The notes under the pieces are model-generated. The model was not told the DNA's origin. It saw only the letters and a list, made by a program, of their open reading frames with translations, and made no database searches. Of a DNA stretch of 6,674 bases, positions 1 through 6,615 are shown piece after piece. Every line of letters begins with the position of its first letter. The first letter of the stretch is position 1. Location of the stretch: positions 1 to 6,674 of the forward strand of contig JAHHSM010000093.1 in assembly GCA_020025175.1 (NCBI GenBank), read 5' to 3'. Source of the DNA: Oscillospiraceae bacterium. Lineage in GTDB: Bacteria > Bacillota > Clostridia > Oscillospirales > Oscillospiraceae. Both the position numbers and the translations under genes were made by a program.

Positions 1-1
1 A

Positions 2-15
2 TTAATTTCTATTCA
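2..15. promoter_or_regulatory. ARG-box-like operator half-cluster, site 1 (putative)
   Basis: The top strand reads TTAATTTCTATTCA, which matches 12 of 14 positions of the ArgR/AhrC operator core TGAAT-WWWW-ATTCA (a known family consensus). It is the weakest of three similar sites whose centres lie 30 and 32 bases apart. It sits at the window edge, so its true context is unseen. ArgR binding is inferred from the pattern only. Confidence 0.3.
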
Positions 16-31
16 TATATTTCATAAATGA

Positions 32-45
32 TGAATAAAAATTTA
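32..45. promoter_or_regulatory. ARG-box-like operator, site 2 (putative)
   Basis: TGAATAAAAATTTA matches 13 of 14 positions of the ArgR/AhrC operator core TGAAT-WWWW-ATTCA, with one T in place of C in the right half-site. The wider context from position 30 also resembles the Bacillus AhrC form, which begins CATGAATAAAAAT. No arginine gene is in the window, so any target must lie beyond the left edge. AT-richness raises the chance of a random match, but the evenly spaced companions argue against that. Confidence 0.42.
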
Positions 46-56
46 TATATAAATTT
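39..56. repeat. 18-bp perfect AT-only palindrome
   Basis: AAATTTATATATAAATTT is its own reverse complement. It overlaps the right half of ARG-like site 2. It contains no G or C, so it may be only a by-product of AT-rich promoter DNA, or a melting or bending element. No specific function can be assigned. Confidence 0.45.
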
Positions 57-63
57 ATTTATA

Positions 64-77
64 TGGATTAATATTCA
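64..77. promoter_or_regulatory. ARG-box-like operator, site 3 (putative)
   Basis: TGGATTAATATTCA matches 13 of 14 positions of the ArgR/AhrC core TGAAT-WWWW-ATTCA, with one G in place of A in the left half-site. Read on the minus strand it begins CATGAATA, as in the Bacillus AhrC consensus. Its centre is 32 bases from site 2, about three helical turns, so all three sites would face the same side of the DNA. The function is inferred. Confidence 0.42.
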
Positions 78-122
78 TGCGAAACGGATGAGGAAAGATC
101 CTGCAGCTGCTTTTATAAGCTA

Positions 123-173
123 AATATCCACAACGGGCAATGTACTGTCGTATCATTGCCCGTTGTGGATATT
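123..173 (-). terminator. Operon-end hairpin after phoR
   Basis: A perfect 20-bp inverted repeat (arms 123-142 and 154-173, 11-base loop) begins on the last base of the phoR TGA stop codon. The core of the stem contains CCACAACGGGCAATG and should be very stable. In the operon direction the RNA after the stem reads UAGCUUAU, so the U-tract is broken, and in the other direction there is none. Position at the end of a seven-gene operon makes a terminator or a 3'-end stabiliser the best reading, but it is not a textbook intrinsic terminator and may be leaky or Rho-assisted. Confidence 0.7.
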
Positions 174-1816
174 CAAAATGTAATTGTGATATTTGTGCCG
201 GAGTCTGGGGCACTTTCTACATGGATGCTGCCACCCATATATTGTACTGCGTGCTTGACAATGGAAAGCCCCAGGCCTGTACCTCCGGTTTCTTTGGAGT
301 GACTCTTGTCTACTCGGTAGAACCGTTCGAAAATGCGATCCTGGTGCTCGCGGGGTATGCCAATACCGGAATCAGCAACAGATAGGACAGCACCGTCCTT
401 CGTTGAGGATACCTGTACTTTCACAGACCCTCCGGGAACATTGTATTTAATGGCATTGTCGCATAAGTTATAAACGATTTCGTGCAGAAGCTGGCGCACA
501 CCTGTGATGACTGTGTGTTCACCCTCTACACAAATGGAGACATTTTTTTCTTGTGCTGTTTGTTTGAGTGCGTTTACTTCATCTACGGAGAGGGCAAATA
601 GATCGACCTCCTCTGGTTCCGGCTCTGCCCCCTCATCGAGCTGTGACAGCCGAATAATGTCTTCAATTAATGTGACCAGACGAGAAGCCTCTGAACGAAT
701 ATGGCCGATAAAACGGGGGACATCCTCGACCTTTACCAAGCCGTTTTCCAACAGTTCTGCACTACCCATAATGGAATGGAGGGGTGTTTTCAATTCGTGG
801 GATACATTGGCTGTGAATTCCTGACGGTTACGCTCTGCAAAAACTTTTTCTGTAATGTCAAAAATGAGAATCACGATGCCGGATTGTTTTCCGTTCGATT
901 GAATGCGATTTGCATGCAGCTGATATTCATGACCGTTTCTGCTGACTTTTAGAGCACTGCTTCCATTCTGCTCTGCGGCTTGCAGCATTTTTTCCATTTC
1001 TTGGCTGCGTTCCACTTCAATCAGATCTTTGCCAACGGCATTTTGGGTATTGAAAAAGGCGGTCGCAGCGGGATTGATGCTTAAAATCGCGCGCTTTTCA
1101 TTGAGAAGCACCAGACCTTCGTTCATATTTTCGATGACTGTATAAAACTCGTTTTGCCGATCATTGAGCTCTTTCTTTTGCGCTGCAATCTTTTTCTGTT
1201 GTTTATCAATATGGGTAAGCAGAGGCGAAAGCTCATCATAGGCATTGTTTTCGAGTGGTTCATCCAAATCAAGGGAATTTAGGGGATGAACAATTTTTTT
1301 AGAAAGGCGGTTTGCCAAAATACCTGATAGGATCAATGCAAGGAGAAAAATAATCAAAACAGGCTGAAGCATTCCTAAGAGAAGCAAAGGAATGGAGGCA
1401 TAGCTGACAGAAACACGAAGCACTGTGCCATCAGATAGCTGTTTTGCACAATAAAGGGTTTCTTCTGTTGCTGTGGTGGAATAGCGTGTGCTTTCACCTT
1501 TTCCGGTTGTAAGAGCCTCGGCGATTTCTTCGCGCTGAGCATGATTTTCCATGGTTTCAGGATTACTTTGGGAGTCGTACAAAACAACGCCGTTTGCATC
1601 GACCCAAGTAATTCTGCACGCATCGTTGTCCGCTTTTTCGAGATAGTCTATTCCACCCATTTCAACAGCCACTGACGCTAGGTTCAGTTCTATTTTAAGC
1701 TGATCTTTTTGTACACCGCGGAAATAATGGAACAGTACACCTATGATAAGGGTAAAGCAGGCGAGCAGAACTGCCAGTGCAGCGATGAAAATAGAATGAA
1801 ATATTTTTTTAGTCAT
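173..1816 (-). CDS. phoR: Phosphate-responsive sensor histidine kinase PhoR
   Basis: Membrane-bound kinase (547 aa) that should autophosphorylate and pass phosphate to the response regulator encoded just upstream. Visible parts: first membrane helix about residues 9-31; extracytoplasmic domain about 33-140 with two cysteines (C67, C123); second helix about 142-168; HAMP-like and coiled linker about 170-222; PAS domain about 223-325; dimerisation and phosphoacceptor domain with SHELKTPL at 339-346 (His340). The ATPase domain shows the N box at 446-458, G1 box DSGIGIP at 482-488, F box at 495-503, and G2 box with GTGLGLSIV at 512-520. All catalytic motifs are intact, and the TM-sensor-TM-HAMP-PAS-kinase layout is typical of Gram-positive PhoR. 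The start overlaps the phoB stop as ATGA, with GGAGGT nine bases upstream. Assignment to phosphate rests on the operon; the kinase sequence alone would also fit related PAS kinases such as WalK or ResE types. Confidence 0.93.
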   Translation of the reverse strand: MTKKIFHSIFIAALAVLLACFTLIIGVLFHYFRGVQKDQLKIELNLASVAVEMGGIDYLEKADNDACRITWVDANGVVLYDSQSNPETMENHAQREEIAEALTTGKGESTRYSTTATEETLYCAKQLSDGTVLRVSVSYASIPLLLLGMLQPVLIIFLLALILSGILANRLSKKIVHPLNSLDLDEPLENNAYDELSPLLTHIDKQQKKIAAQKKELNDRQNEFYTVIENMNEGLVLLNEKRAILSINPAATAFFNTQNAVGKDLIEVERSQEMEKMLQAAEQNGSSALKVSRNGHEYQLHANRIQSNGKQSGIVILIFDITEKVFAERNRQEFTANVSHELKTPLHSIMGSAELLENGLVKVEDVPRFIGHIRSEASRLVTLIEDIIRLSQLDEGAEPEPEEVDLFALSVDEVNALKQTAQEKNVSICVEGEHTVITGVRQLLHEIVYNLCDNAIKYNVPGGSVKVQVSSTKDGAVLSVADSGIGIPREHQDRIFERFYRVDKSHSKETGGTGLGLSIVKHAVQYMGGSIHVESAPDSGTNITITF

Positions 1817-2493
1817 GCCGAAGCCACCTCCATTCGGTATCCGACATGGCGCACAGTTTCAATCAGTTCACCGTATTTGCCCAGCTTTTGCCGCAGGGTT
1901 CTAATGTGTGCATCTACAGTTCTGGTTTCACCGACATAATCAGTGCCCCAGACTTCACTGAATAACTGGTTTCTTGTAAAAACAAGACCGGGATGGGAAA
2001 GGAACAGCCTTAAAATTTCAAACTCTTTGAAGGTCAGCTGCACCCGGTTACCATCCGCCGTTACAATGCGCTCATCCAGATTTAAAACAAGACCGCCTGA
2101 CTGCAAAAGATGCGTTACTGTACCGGTTTTGCAGCGGCGAAGAACTGCTTTTACGCGCGATACCATCTCCATCATGCCGAAGGGCTTTACGAGATAATCG
2201 TCAGCACCGAAATCAAGGCTTTGAATTTTATCATATTCAGTGCCCTTTGCGGTTGCCATGATGACAGGTAATTCATAGGTTTCGGGAGTATGTCTTAGTC
2301 TCTTTAGGATTTCAACACCGTCTTCTCCGGGGAGCATCACATCCAACAGCACAAGCGCCGGTGTTTCTTTTTTTAATGCTTCAAAAAAAGTGGCTCCGTC
2401 GGAAAATCCCTGTGCGTCATATCCGGTAGAATTCAGTGTATACACCTCAATATCCCGAATGCTTGCGTCATCTTCAACGCACCATATTTTCAT
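1813..2493 (-). CDS. phoB: Phosphate response regulator PhoB/PhoP (OmpR family)
   Basis: DNA-binding response regulator of 226 aa, the usual length for the OmpR/PhoB family. The receiver domain (about 1-120) has the acidic pocket E7-D8-D9, phosphoacceptor D51 in LLDVMLPG, T81 and K103 in LVKPF. The winged-helix effector domain spans about 130-223, with a recognition-helix region near 190-204 (TRTVDAHIRTLRQKL) and the closing wing VRHVGYRM. I place the start at MKIWCVEDD. A longer frame opens 45 bases upstream, but its extra residues lie inside phoU and do not belong to the receiver fold. The chosen start overlaps the phoU stop as ATGA. It probably activates the pst promoter when phosphate is scarce. 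Firmicute nomenclature would call it PhoP; the symbol phoB follows the Pst-linked orthologue. The phosphate role is inferred from the neighbours. Confidence 0.92.
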   Translation of the reverse strand: MKIWCVEDDASIRDIEVYTLNSTGYDAQGFSDGATFFEALKKETPALVLLDVMLPGEDGVEILKRLRHTPETYELPVIMATAKGTEYDKIQSLDFGADDYLVKPFGMMEMVSRVKAVLRRCKTGTVTHLLQSGGLVLNLDERIVTADGNRVQLTFKEFEILRLFLSHPGLVFTRNQLFSEVWGTDYVGETRTVDAHIRTLRQKLGKYGELIETVRHVGYRMEVASA

Positions 2494-3140
2494 AATGATT
2501 CTCCCTTGTGTGTGCCTGTAACAGAGAATACAACCCACTCGGCAATATTGGTTGCATGGTCGCCGATACGTTCAAAGTATTTGGCAATCATCAGCAAATC
2601 AAGTGCGTATTCACCGTCTTCCGGCTTTTCCGCAATCATTTGAATCAGAGAGGATTTCACCTTTATAAAATATTCGTCGACCAGATCGTCGTGAGCAATG
2701 GCAGTTTGTGCTAAAGCGACATCTCGCTGCACAAAGGCATCAATGCTTTCTGTAACCATCTTAATGCTTGCCTGTGCCATGAGCAGAATGGAATTGCATT
2801 CTGCTGCGGTCCTTCCGTGCAGGAAGGTAATGATTTCCGCAATATCTGCTGCCTGATCGCCGATTCGTTCCATATCGGTGATCATTTTCAGCGCGGCAGA
2901 AATTTGACGCAAATCCTTTGCGACCGGCTGCTGCTGGAGCAGCAACTTTAAACACAACGATTCTATGGTACGCTCCATTTCATCGATTTCGGTATCCAAG
3001 GGAGCGGTTTTTGCAGCCAAGTCGCGATCACCGTTGGCCAACGCCTTTGCCGCAAGTGCAATAATCTCCTCGCACATTGCCCCCATTTGAATCAATTCTT
3101 TGTTTAAAACAGCGAGCTGCTCATCAAATCTATTTCGCAT
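2490..3140 (-). CDS. phoU: Phosphate transport system regulator PhoU
   Basis: Cytoplasmic all-helical regulator of 216 aa, normal for the family. It has two tandem PhoU repeats, each carrying the conserved acidic metal-binding signature: ERIGDQAADIAE at residues 91-102 and ERIGDHATNIAE at 190-201. In studied bacteria PhoU links the Pst transporter to the PhoR kinase and keeps the Pho response off when phosphate is plentiful; that role is taken from the family. Position between the transporter genes and the two-component genes fits such a relay. The start overlaps the pstB stop by one base (TAATG), with GGGAGG eight bases upstream; the end overlaps the phoB start as ATGA. Nothing is missing or broken. 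Confidence 0.96.
   Translation of the reverse strand: MRNRFDEQLAVLNKELIQMGAMCEEIIALAAKALANGDRDLAAKTAPLDTEIDEMERTIESLCLKLLLQQQPVAKDLRQISAALKMITDMERIGDQAADIAEIITFLHGRTAAECNSILLMAQASIKMVTESIDAFVQRDVALAQTAIAHDDLVDEYFIKVKSSLIQMIAEKPEDGEYALDLLMIAKYFERIGDHATNIAEWVVFSVTGTHKGESL
2501..2507 (-). promoter_or_regulatory. Ribosome binding site deciding the phoB start
   Basis: On the coding strand AAGGGAG lies seven bases before the ATG at 2493, inside the last codons of phoU. It supports the short 226-residue reading over the 241-residue frame that starts upstream. Confidence 0.75.
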
Positions 3141-3895
3141 TATCCGAACCTCCCGGTAATATAGTCCTCTGTTCGTTTGTCTTGGGGTTGTTCAAACATT
3201 TTTTCCGTGTTGCCATATTCAATTAAATCGCCCAATAGGAAGAATGCAGTATAATCAGAAATTCTGACAGCCTGCTGCATATTGTGTGTGACGATAATAA
3301 TAGTGTACTTGTTTTTCAACTCCATTGCAAGTTCTTCAATTTTTGATGTAGAGATGGGATCGAGGGCAGAGGTTGGCTCATCCATCAACAGTACGTTTGG
3401 TTCAACAGCCAGTGCACGGGCAATGCACAGTCGCTGCTGCTGACCACCGGAAAGGCCAAGGGCAGATTTTTTTAGGCGATCCTTCACTTCGTCCCAGATG
3501 GCAGCGCCTTTGAGGGAACGCTCCACAATTTCATCCAGCTGTGCCTTATTTTTGATGCCGTGGGTACGGGGACCGTAGGCAATATTGTCGTAAATACTCA
3601 TAGGGAAGGGGTTTGGCTTTTGAAATACCATACCGATTTCCCGACGCAGCTCGTTGACATCAGTTGATGAACTATAAATATCGTTTCCCTGATATTCTAT
3701 AGAACCTGTAATTTTTACACCTGGAATCAAATCGTTCATACGATTCAAAGTTTTAAGGAATGTGGATTTTCCGCAGCCCGATGGACCGATCAGAGCTGTT
3801 ATGTTGTGATCCTCAATGGATATATTGACGTTTTTCAGTGCTTGTGTATTTCCGTACCACAGGCACAGATCGTTTACCGTAATGATACTGCTCAT
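3140..3895 (-). CDS. pstB: Phosphate ABC transporter ATP-binding protein PstB
   Basis: ATPase subunit (251 aa, standard length) that drives phosphate import through PstC and PstA at the inner face of the membrane. Motifs in order: Walker A GPSGCGKST at 37-45, Q-loop Gln92 followed by KPNPFP, which is characteristic of PstB, ABC signature LSGGQQQR at 148-155, Walker B VLLMDEP at 168-174, D-loop SALD at 176-179, and H-loop His204. The C-terminus ends near TEDYITGRFG, the usual PstB ending. The start overlaps the pstA stop as ATGA with a GGAG site six bases upstream, so translation is probably coupled to pstA. All residues for ATP hydrolysis are present, and the identification is secure. Confidence 0.98.
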   Translation of the reverse strand: MSSIITVNDLCLWYGNTQALKNVNISIEDHNITALIGPSGCGKSTFLKTLNRMNDLIPGVKITGSIEYQGNDIYSSSTDVNELRREIGMVFQKPNPFPMSIYDNIAYGPRTHGIKNKAQLDEIVERSLKGAAIWDEVKDRLKKSALGLSGGQQQRLCIARALAVEPNVLLMDEPTSALDPISTSKIEELAMELKNKYTIIIVTHNMQQAVRISDYTAFFLLGDLIEYGNTEKMFEQPQDKRTEDYITGRFG

Positions 3896-4755
3896 ATGTT
3901 TCTCCGTTTCTTAAAGTAATTTCCGACAAAGGTAACGGTTAAATTGATCAGCACTGTAAGTATCATCAAAATAGCGGCGATGGCAAATGCCACTTGAAAT
4001 TCGCCGTTATCTTTTGCATATACATACAGGGCAACGGTTAGGGTTGCACCGGGACTGCTCAGTCCCTCCCAAAAGTTATTTAAGGAGTGGGCGAAACCGG
4101 CGGTATAAAGTAGTGCGGCCGATTCGCCTAAAATACGTCCGACAGATAGGATGCACCCTGTGATGATGCCATCTACACACCCGGGCAGCACCACAGTGCG
4201 TACGACGCGCCATTTTCCGGCACCTAAGCCAAATGCACCTTCCCGATAGCTCTGCGGCACTGTTTTCAAACTTTCCTGTGTGGTGCGCATTACAGTGGGA
4301 AGATTCATAATCACCAGTGTGAGAGCGCCTGCCAGAAGCGAGGTTTCCATTCCGAAGAATTGAAAAAATATCATCATACCTACAAGTCCGTAGATGATGG
4401 AGGGAATTCCGGACAGCGTTTCGGAAGCGTATTCAATGATGGCCACCAGCTTTTTATTTTGTGCGTACTCTGTCAGATAGATGGCAGCGCCCACACCAAG
4501 GGGAAGAACGATCAAAAGAGCGGCAATCACAATATACAGTGTATTTAAAATATCCGGTAAAATACCGATTTGACCCGATAGATAACCGGGCTTTGTGGTC
4601 AGCAGCTCCCAAGTGATATTGGGAAGGCCCTTGAACATCACATAGCCGATGATAAACAGTACTAACGCACAGGTGATGCTAACCGCAATGCCCATCAGCA
4701 GGCGCATCCCTGCAATGTAGGATTTTCTCTTTTTAGAAATTGTTTTATTCTGCAT
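3892..4755 (-). CDS. pstA: Phosphate ABC transporter permease PstA
   Basis: Second membrane subunit of the phosphate importer (287 aa), forming the channel with PstC. About six hydrophobic spans are visible, the first near residues 18-42. GIPSIIYGLVGMM at 116-128 is shared with PstC. The cytoplasmic EAA-type coupling loop that contacts PstB lies around 169-197 (YREGAFGLGAGKW onward), followed by GRILGESAAL at 206-215, where an Arg and a Glu are conserved in the family. The C-terminus is basic (KKRR), as expected for a cytoplasmic end. The start lies two bases after the pstC stop, with AGGAG eight bases upstream. PstA is separated from PstC by gene order and by the longer basic N-terminus. Confidence 0.96.
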   Translation of the reverse strand: MQNKTISKKRKSYIAGMRLLMGIAVSITCALVLFIIGYVMFKGLPNITWELLTTKPGYLSGQIGILPDILNTLYIVIAALLIVLPLGVGAAIYLTEYAQNKKLVAIIEYASETLSGIPSIIYGLVGMMIFFQFFGMETSLLAGALTLVIMNLPTVMRTTQESLKTVPQSYREGAFGLGAGKWRVVRTVVLPGCVDGIITGCILSVGRILGESAALLYTAGFAHSLNNFWEGLSSPGATLTVALYVYAKDNGEFQVAFAIAAILMILTVLINLTVTFVGNYFKKRRNI

Positions 4756-4757
4756 GG

Positions 4758-5633
4758 TTATTTCTCCTGATCGCGTTTCAAAAAGAAGTTTAATGTGGCA
4801 TTGATGAGCATAATAAAGAGAAACAGTACTAAAGCAATGGAGAACAAAGCCTGCATTTGCAAGCTGCCATCTGCCGCATAAGACATTTCGCTGGATACAG
4901 CTGTCGTCAGAAAGCGGACGCTTTCAAAAAGGGAGGGCATATTGGCTGCGTTTCCTGCTACCATCATAACTGCCATTGCTTCGCCGATAGCTCTGCCTAC
5001 ACCAAGTACAACGGATGCTGCGATACCGCTTTTGGCAGCCGGAACAGATACACGAAAATAGGTTTCAATCGGTGTTGCGCCCAGTGCCAGAGATGCATCT
5101 TCGTATTCCTTGGGAACAGATTCCAATGCTGTCAGAGAAACATTAATTATAGAGGGGAGAATCATCACTGCAAGGACAATGATTGCAGCCAAAAGACTGG
5201 CACCGTCCGGGACATCAAACAGGATTCGAATTGCGGGAACAAGTACCATCATACCCACAAGACCGTAAACCACGGAGGGAATACCTGCAAGCAGGCTGAC
5301 CGCTCCGTGTATGACGCTTTTTACTTTTGGATGTGCCAGTTTTGCAAGATATACGGCATTCAGAAATCCGATTGGAACGCCGATGAGAATTGCACCTGCA
5401 GTTCCGTAAATACTAGTCAGAATAAACGGTAAAATTCCGTAGTAAGGTTCTGCTGCGGTAGATGCCCATACTTTTCCGAAAAGAAAATCGGTTAAACCGA
5501 TTTCGCGGATGGCGGGGATACCGGAAATAATTAGATAAACAGTAATCACCAGTACGCAGCCTACAGTGATTAAGCCGAGAATCAAAAAAATGCCATGGAT
5601 TACATGTTCCAATAGTTGCTTTTTATTTTTCAT
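4758..5633 (-). CDS. pstC: Phosphate ABC transporter permease PstC
   Basis: First channel-forming subunit (291 aa). Hydrophobic spans lie near residues 13-38, 66-95, 108-135, 145-168, 203-228 and 260-284. GIPSVVYGLVGMMVLVP at 117-133 parallels PstA. The EAA-type loop for PstB contact is about 177-204 (YEDASLALGATPIETYFRV onward), and GRAIGEAMAV at 213-222 carries the conserved Arg and Glu. A weaker ribosome site (GAAAGG, ten bases from the ATG) and the hairpin between pstS and this gene suggest it is made in smaller amounts than PstS, as an importer with one channel and excess binding protein needs. That expression ratio is inferred. Confidence 0.96.
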   Translation of the reverse strand: MKNKKQLLEHVIHGIFLILGLITVGCVLVITVYLIISGIPAIREIGLTDFLFGKVWASTAAEPYYGILPFILTSIYGTAGAILIGVPIGFLNAVYLAKLAHPKVKSVIHGAVSLLAGIPSVVYGLVGMMVLVPAIRILFDVPDGASLLAAIIVLAVMILPSIINVSLTALESVPKEYEDASLALGATPIETYFRVSVPAAKSGIAASVVLGVGRAIGEAMAVMMVAGNAANMPSLFESVRFLTTAVSSEMSYAADGSLQMQALFSIALVLFLFIMLINATLNFFLKRDQEK

Positions 5634-5656
5634 TTTTATTTCGCCTTTCAGGAAGG

Positions 5657-5694
5657 AAAACGGCAGGCTTGTTAATTTTCAAGCCTGCCGTTTT
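5657..5694 (-). terminator. pstS-pstC intercistronic hairpin (attenuator or mRNA stabiliser)
   Basis: A perfect 15-bp inverted repeat (arms 5657-5671 and 5680-5694, 8-base loop) starts five bases after the pstS stop. The stem is AAAACGGCAGGCTTG, and its 3' arm ends in UUUU followed by CCUUCC in the transcription direction. The short U-tract suggests partial termination, which would leave a pstS-rich short transcript and a rarer full-length one. It could instead protect the pstS 3' end from decay. Both outcomes raise PstS over the membrane subunits. Confidence 0.75.
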
Positions 5695-5699
5695 GCGGT

Positions 5700-6503
5700 T
5701 TAATTTGCAGGAACAACACCTGCGGCGGAAATGATCTCATTTGCATCGGCAGAGGTTGCAAAATCAAAGAACTTTTGTGCGGAATCAGATAGTGCGGTGT
5801 CGGATTTTGTGACCAGAACGAAGGGACGCTGCACAGCATAGCTGCCGTCTTTTACAGTTTCTTCGGTGGGAGCGACACCATCAACGGAGATTGCTTTCAC
5901 AGTATCCTTGATAGAAGCGAGAGAGGCGTATCCAATTGCGTTGGGATTGCTTGCAACAGTTGTGATGACATCGCCGGTGGAGGTCAGTTCCTGACGATAT
6001 TTGCAGGCGTCCTTTGTATCGGTGATGGATTCAAAGCCATCTCTGGTACCGCTGCCTGCTTCGCGGCCAATCAATACGATTTCGCTGTCGCTGCCGCCAA
6101 CTTCGCTCCAATTTGTGATTTCTCCGGTATAAATTTTGGAGATATCTTCCAGCTTCAAATCGGATACAGAGTTTTCGGGATTAACAATCACTGCGATTCC
6201 GTCGTAAGCAAGGACGGTTTCTGTCAGACCTTTGGCTTTTTCCTCATCCTTTAAGTTGCGGCTGGAAAGACCGATATCACAAGGAGCTTCGCTCACTGCG
6301 GTAATACCGGAGCCGGAACCGGTGGGATTGTATGTAAACTTGATACCGGAATTGTTTTCTTCAAATGCTTCGCCCAAACTACCGATAACCTTTTCCATTG
6401 AGGTGGAGCCGTCGGTGGTGACACCGCTTGATTGACTGCCACATCCAGCAAGAGCGGTAACAGAGAGGGCTGCGACTGCAATAAGAGGAATAATCTTTTT
6501 CAT
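5700..6503 (-). CDS. pstS: Phosphate-binding lipoprotein PstS
   Basis: Extracytoplasmic phosphate receptor (267 aa) that delivers phosphate to PstCA. The N-terminus has a basic start and hydrophobic core followed by lipobox LAGC, so Cys21 should be lipidated and anchor the protein in the membrane, as in Gram-positive bacteria. Phosphate-contacting loops are visible: DGSTSM at 31-36, TGSGSG at 61-66, DIGLSSR at 76-82 and REAGSGTRDGFE at 147-158; the family motif IYTGEITNW lies at 124-132. It is on the short side for PstS but both lobes and the C-terminal GVVPAN ending are present, so it looks intact. The start has AAGGAGA eight bases upstream. It heads the operon downstream of a Pho-box-like site. 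Confidence 0.97.
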   Translation of the reverse strand: MKKIIPLIAVAALSVTALAGCGSQSSGVTTDGSTSMEKVIGSLGEAFEENNSGIKFTYNPTGSGSGITAVSEAPCDIGLSSRNLKDEEKAKGLTETVLAYDGIAVIVNPENSVSDLKLEDISKIYTGEITNWSEVGGSDSEIVLIGREAGSGTRDGFESITDTKDACKYRQELTSTGDVITTVASNPNAIGYASLASIKDTVKAISVDGVAPTEETVKDGSYAVQRPFVLVTKSDTALSDSAQKFFDFATSADANEIISAAGVVPAN

Positions 6504-6507
6504 AAAA

Positions 6508-6525
6508 ATAGTCTCCTTTTCATTT
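6508..6525 (-). promoter_or_regulatory. pstS ribosome binding site
   Basis: On the coding strand AAGGAGA precedes the pstS ATG by eight bases. It is the strongest site among the transporter genes and agrees with the need for abundant PstS. Confidence 0.7.
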
Positions 6526-6555
6526 CATTGCGTTTTGAAAATCTAATTCTTACAG

Positions 6556-6615
6556 TTATTAGGATATCGAACGAATGTAAAATGCAAAAGAAGAGTATTG
6601 TCAAATCTATGTAAA
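6556..6615 (-). promoter_or_regulatory. pst operon promoter with Pho-box-like repeats
   Basis: On the coding strand, TTTACA (6615-6610), five bases, then TTGACA (6604-6599) form a direct repeat of 11-bp period, the arrangement of PhoP/PhoB binding sites (Bacillus form TT[ACT]A[CT]A). Another TTTACA lies at 6581-6576, 23 bases further on, close to the next-but-one register; the position between is degenerate (CTTCTT). No perfect -10 hexamer follows. TATCCT (6566-6561) or the overlapping TAATAA (6561-6556) are candidates, while a TTGACA-17-TTTACA reading would give a poor -10. Weak core elements next to a Pho box fit an activator-dependent promoter. Confidence 0.6.

Noticed and set aside
28..123. 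A plus-strand 31-codon frame from ATG to TAA that ends exactly where the terminal hairpin begins.
   Set aside because: No ribosome binding site is visible upstream, its first half is AT-only promoter-like DNA overlapping the ARG-like sites, and the predicted peptide has no recognisable feature.
855..862. A TTGACA-like -35 on the minus strand inside phoR.
   Set aside because: No matching -10 element lies at a proper distance, and no gene start follows.
2494..2538. A 15-residue N-terminal extension of the response regulator.
   Set aside because: The receiver domain begins at the downstream MKIWCVEDD, which has a good ribosome site and an ATGA junction with phoU; the extension only reads phoU codons in another frame.
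4371..5285. Similar stretches of about 40 bases in pstA (near 4371-4410) and pstC (near 5245-5285).
   Set aside because: They encode the shared GIPS-x-x-YGLVGMM motif of these paralogous permeases, so they reflect common ancestry rather than a repeat element.
4857..5432. A long plus-strand frame (191 codons) antisense to pstC.
   Set aside because: Its Cys- and His-rich product is the typical shadow of a membrane-protein gene read on the other strand, and pstC is unmistakable.
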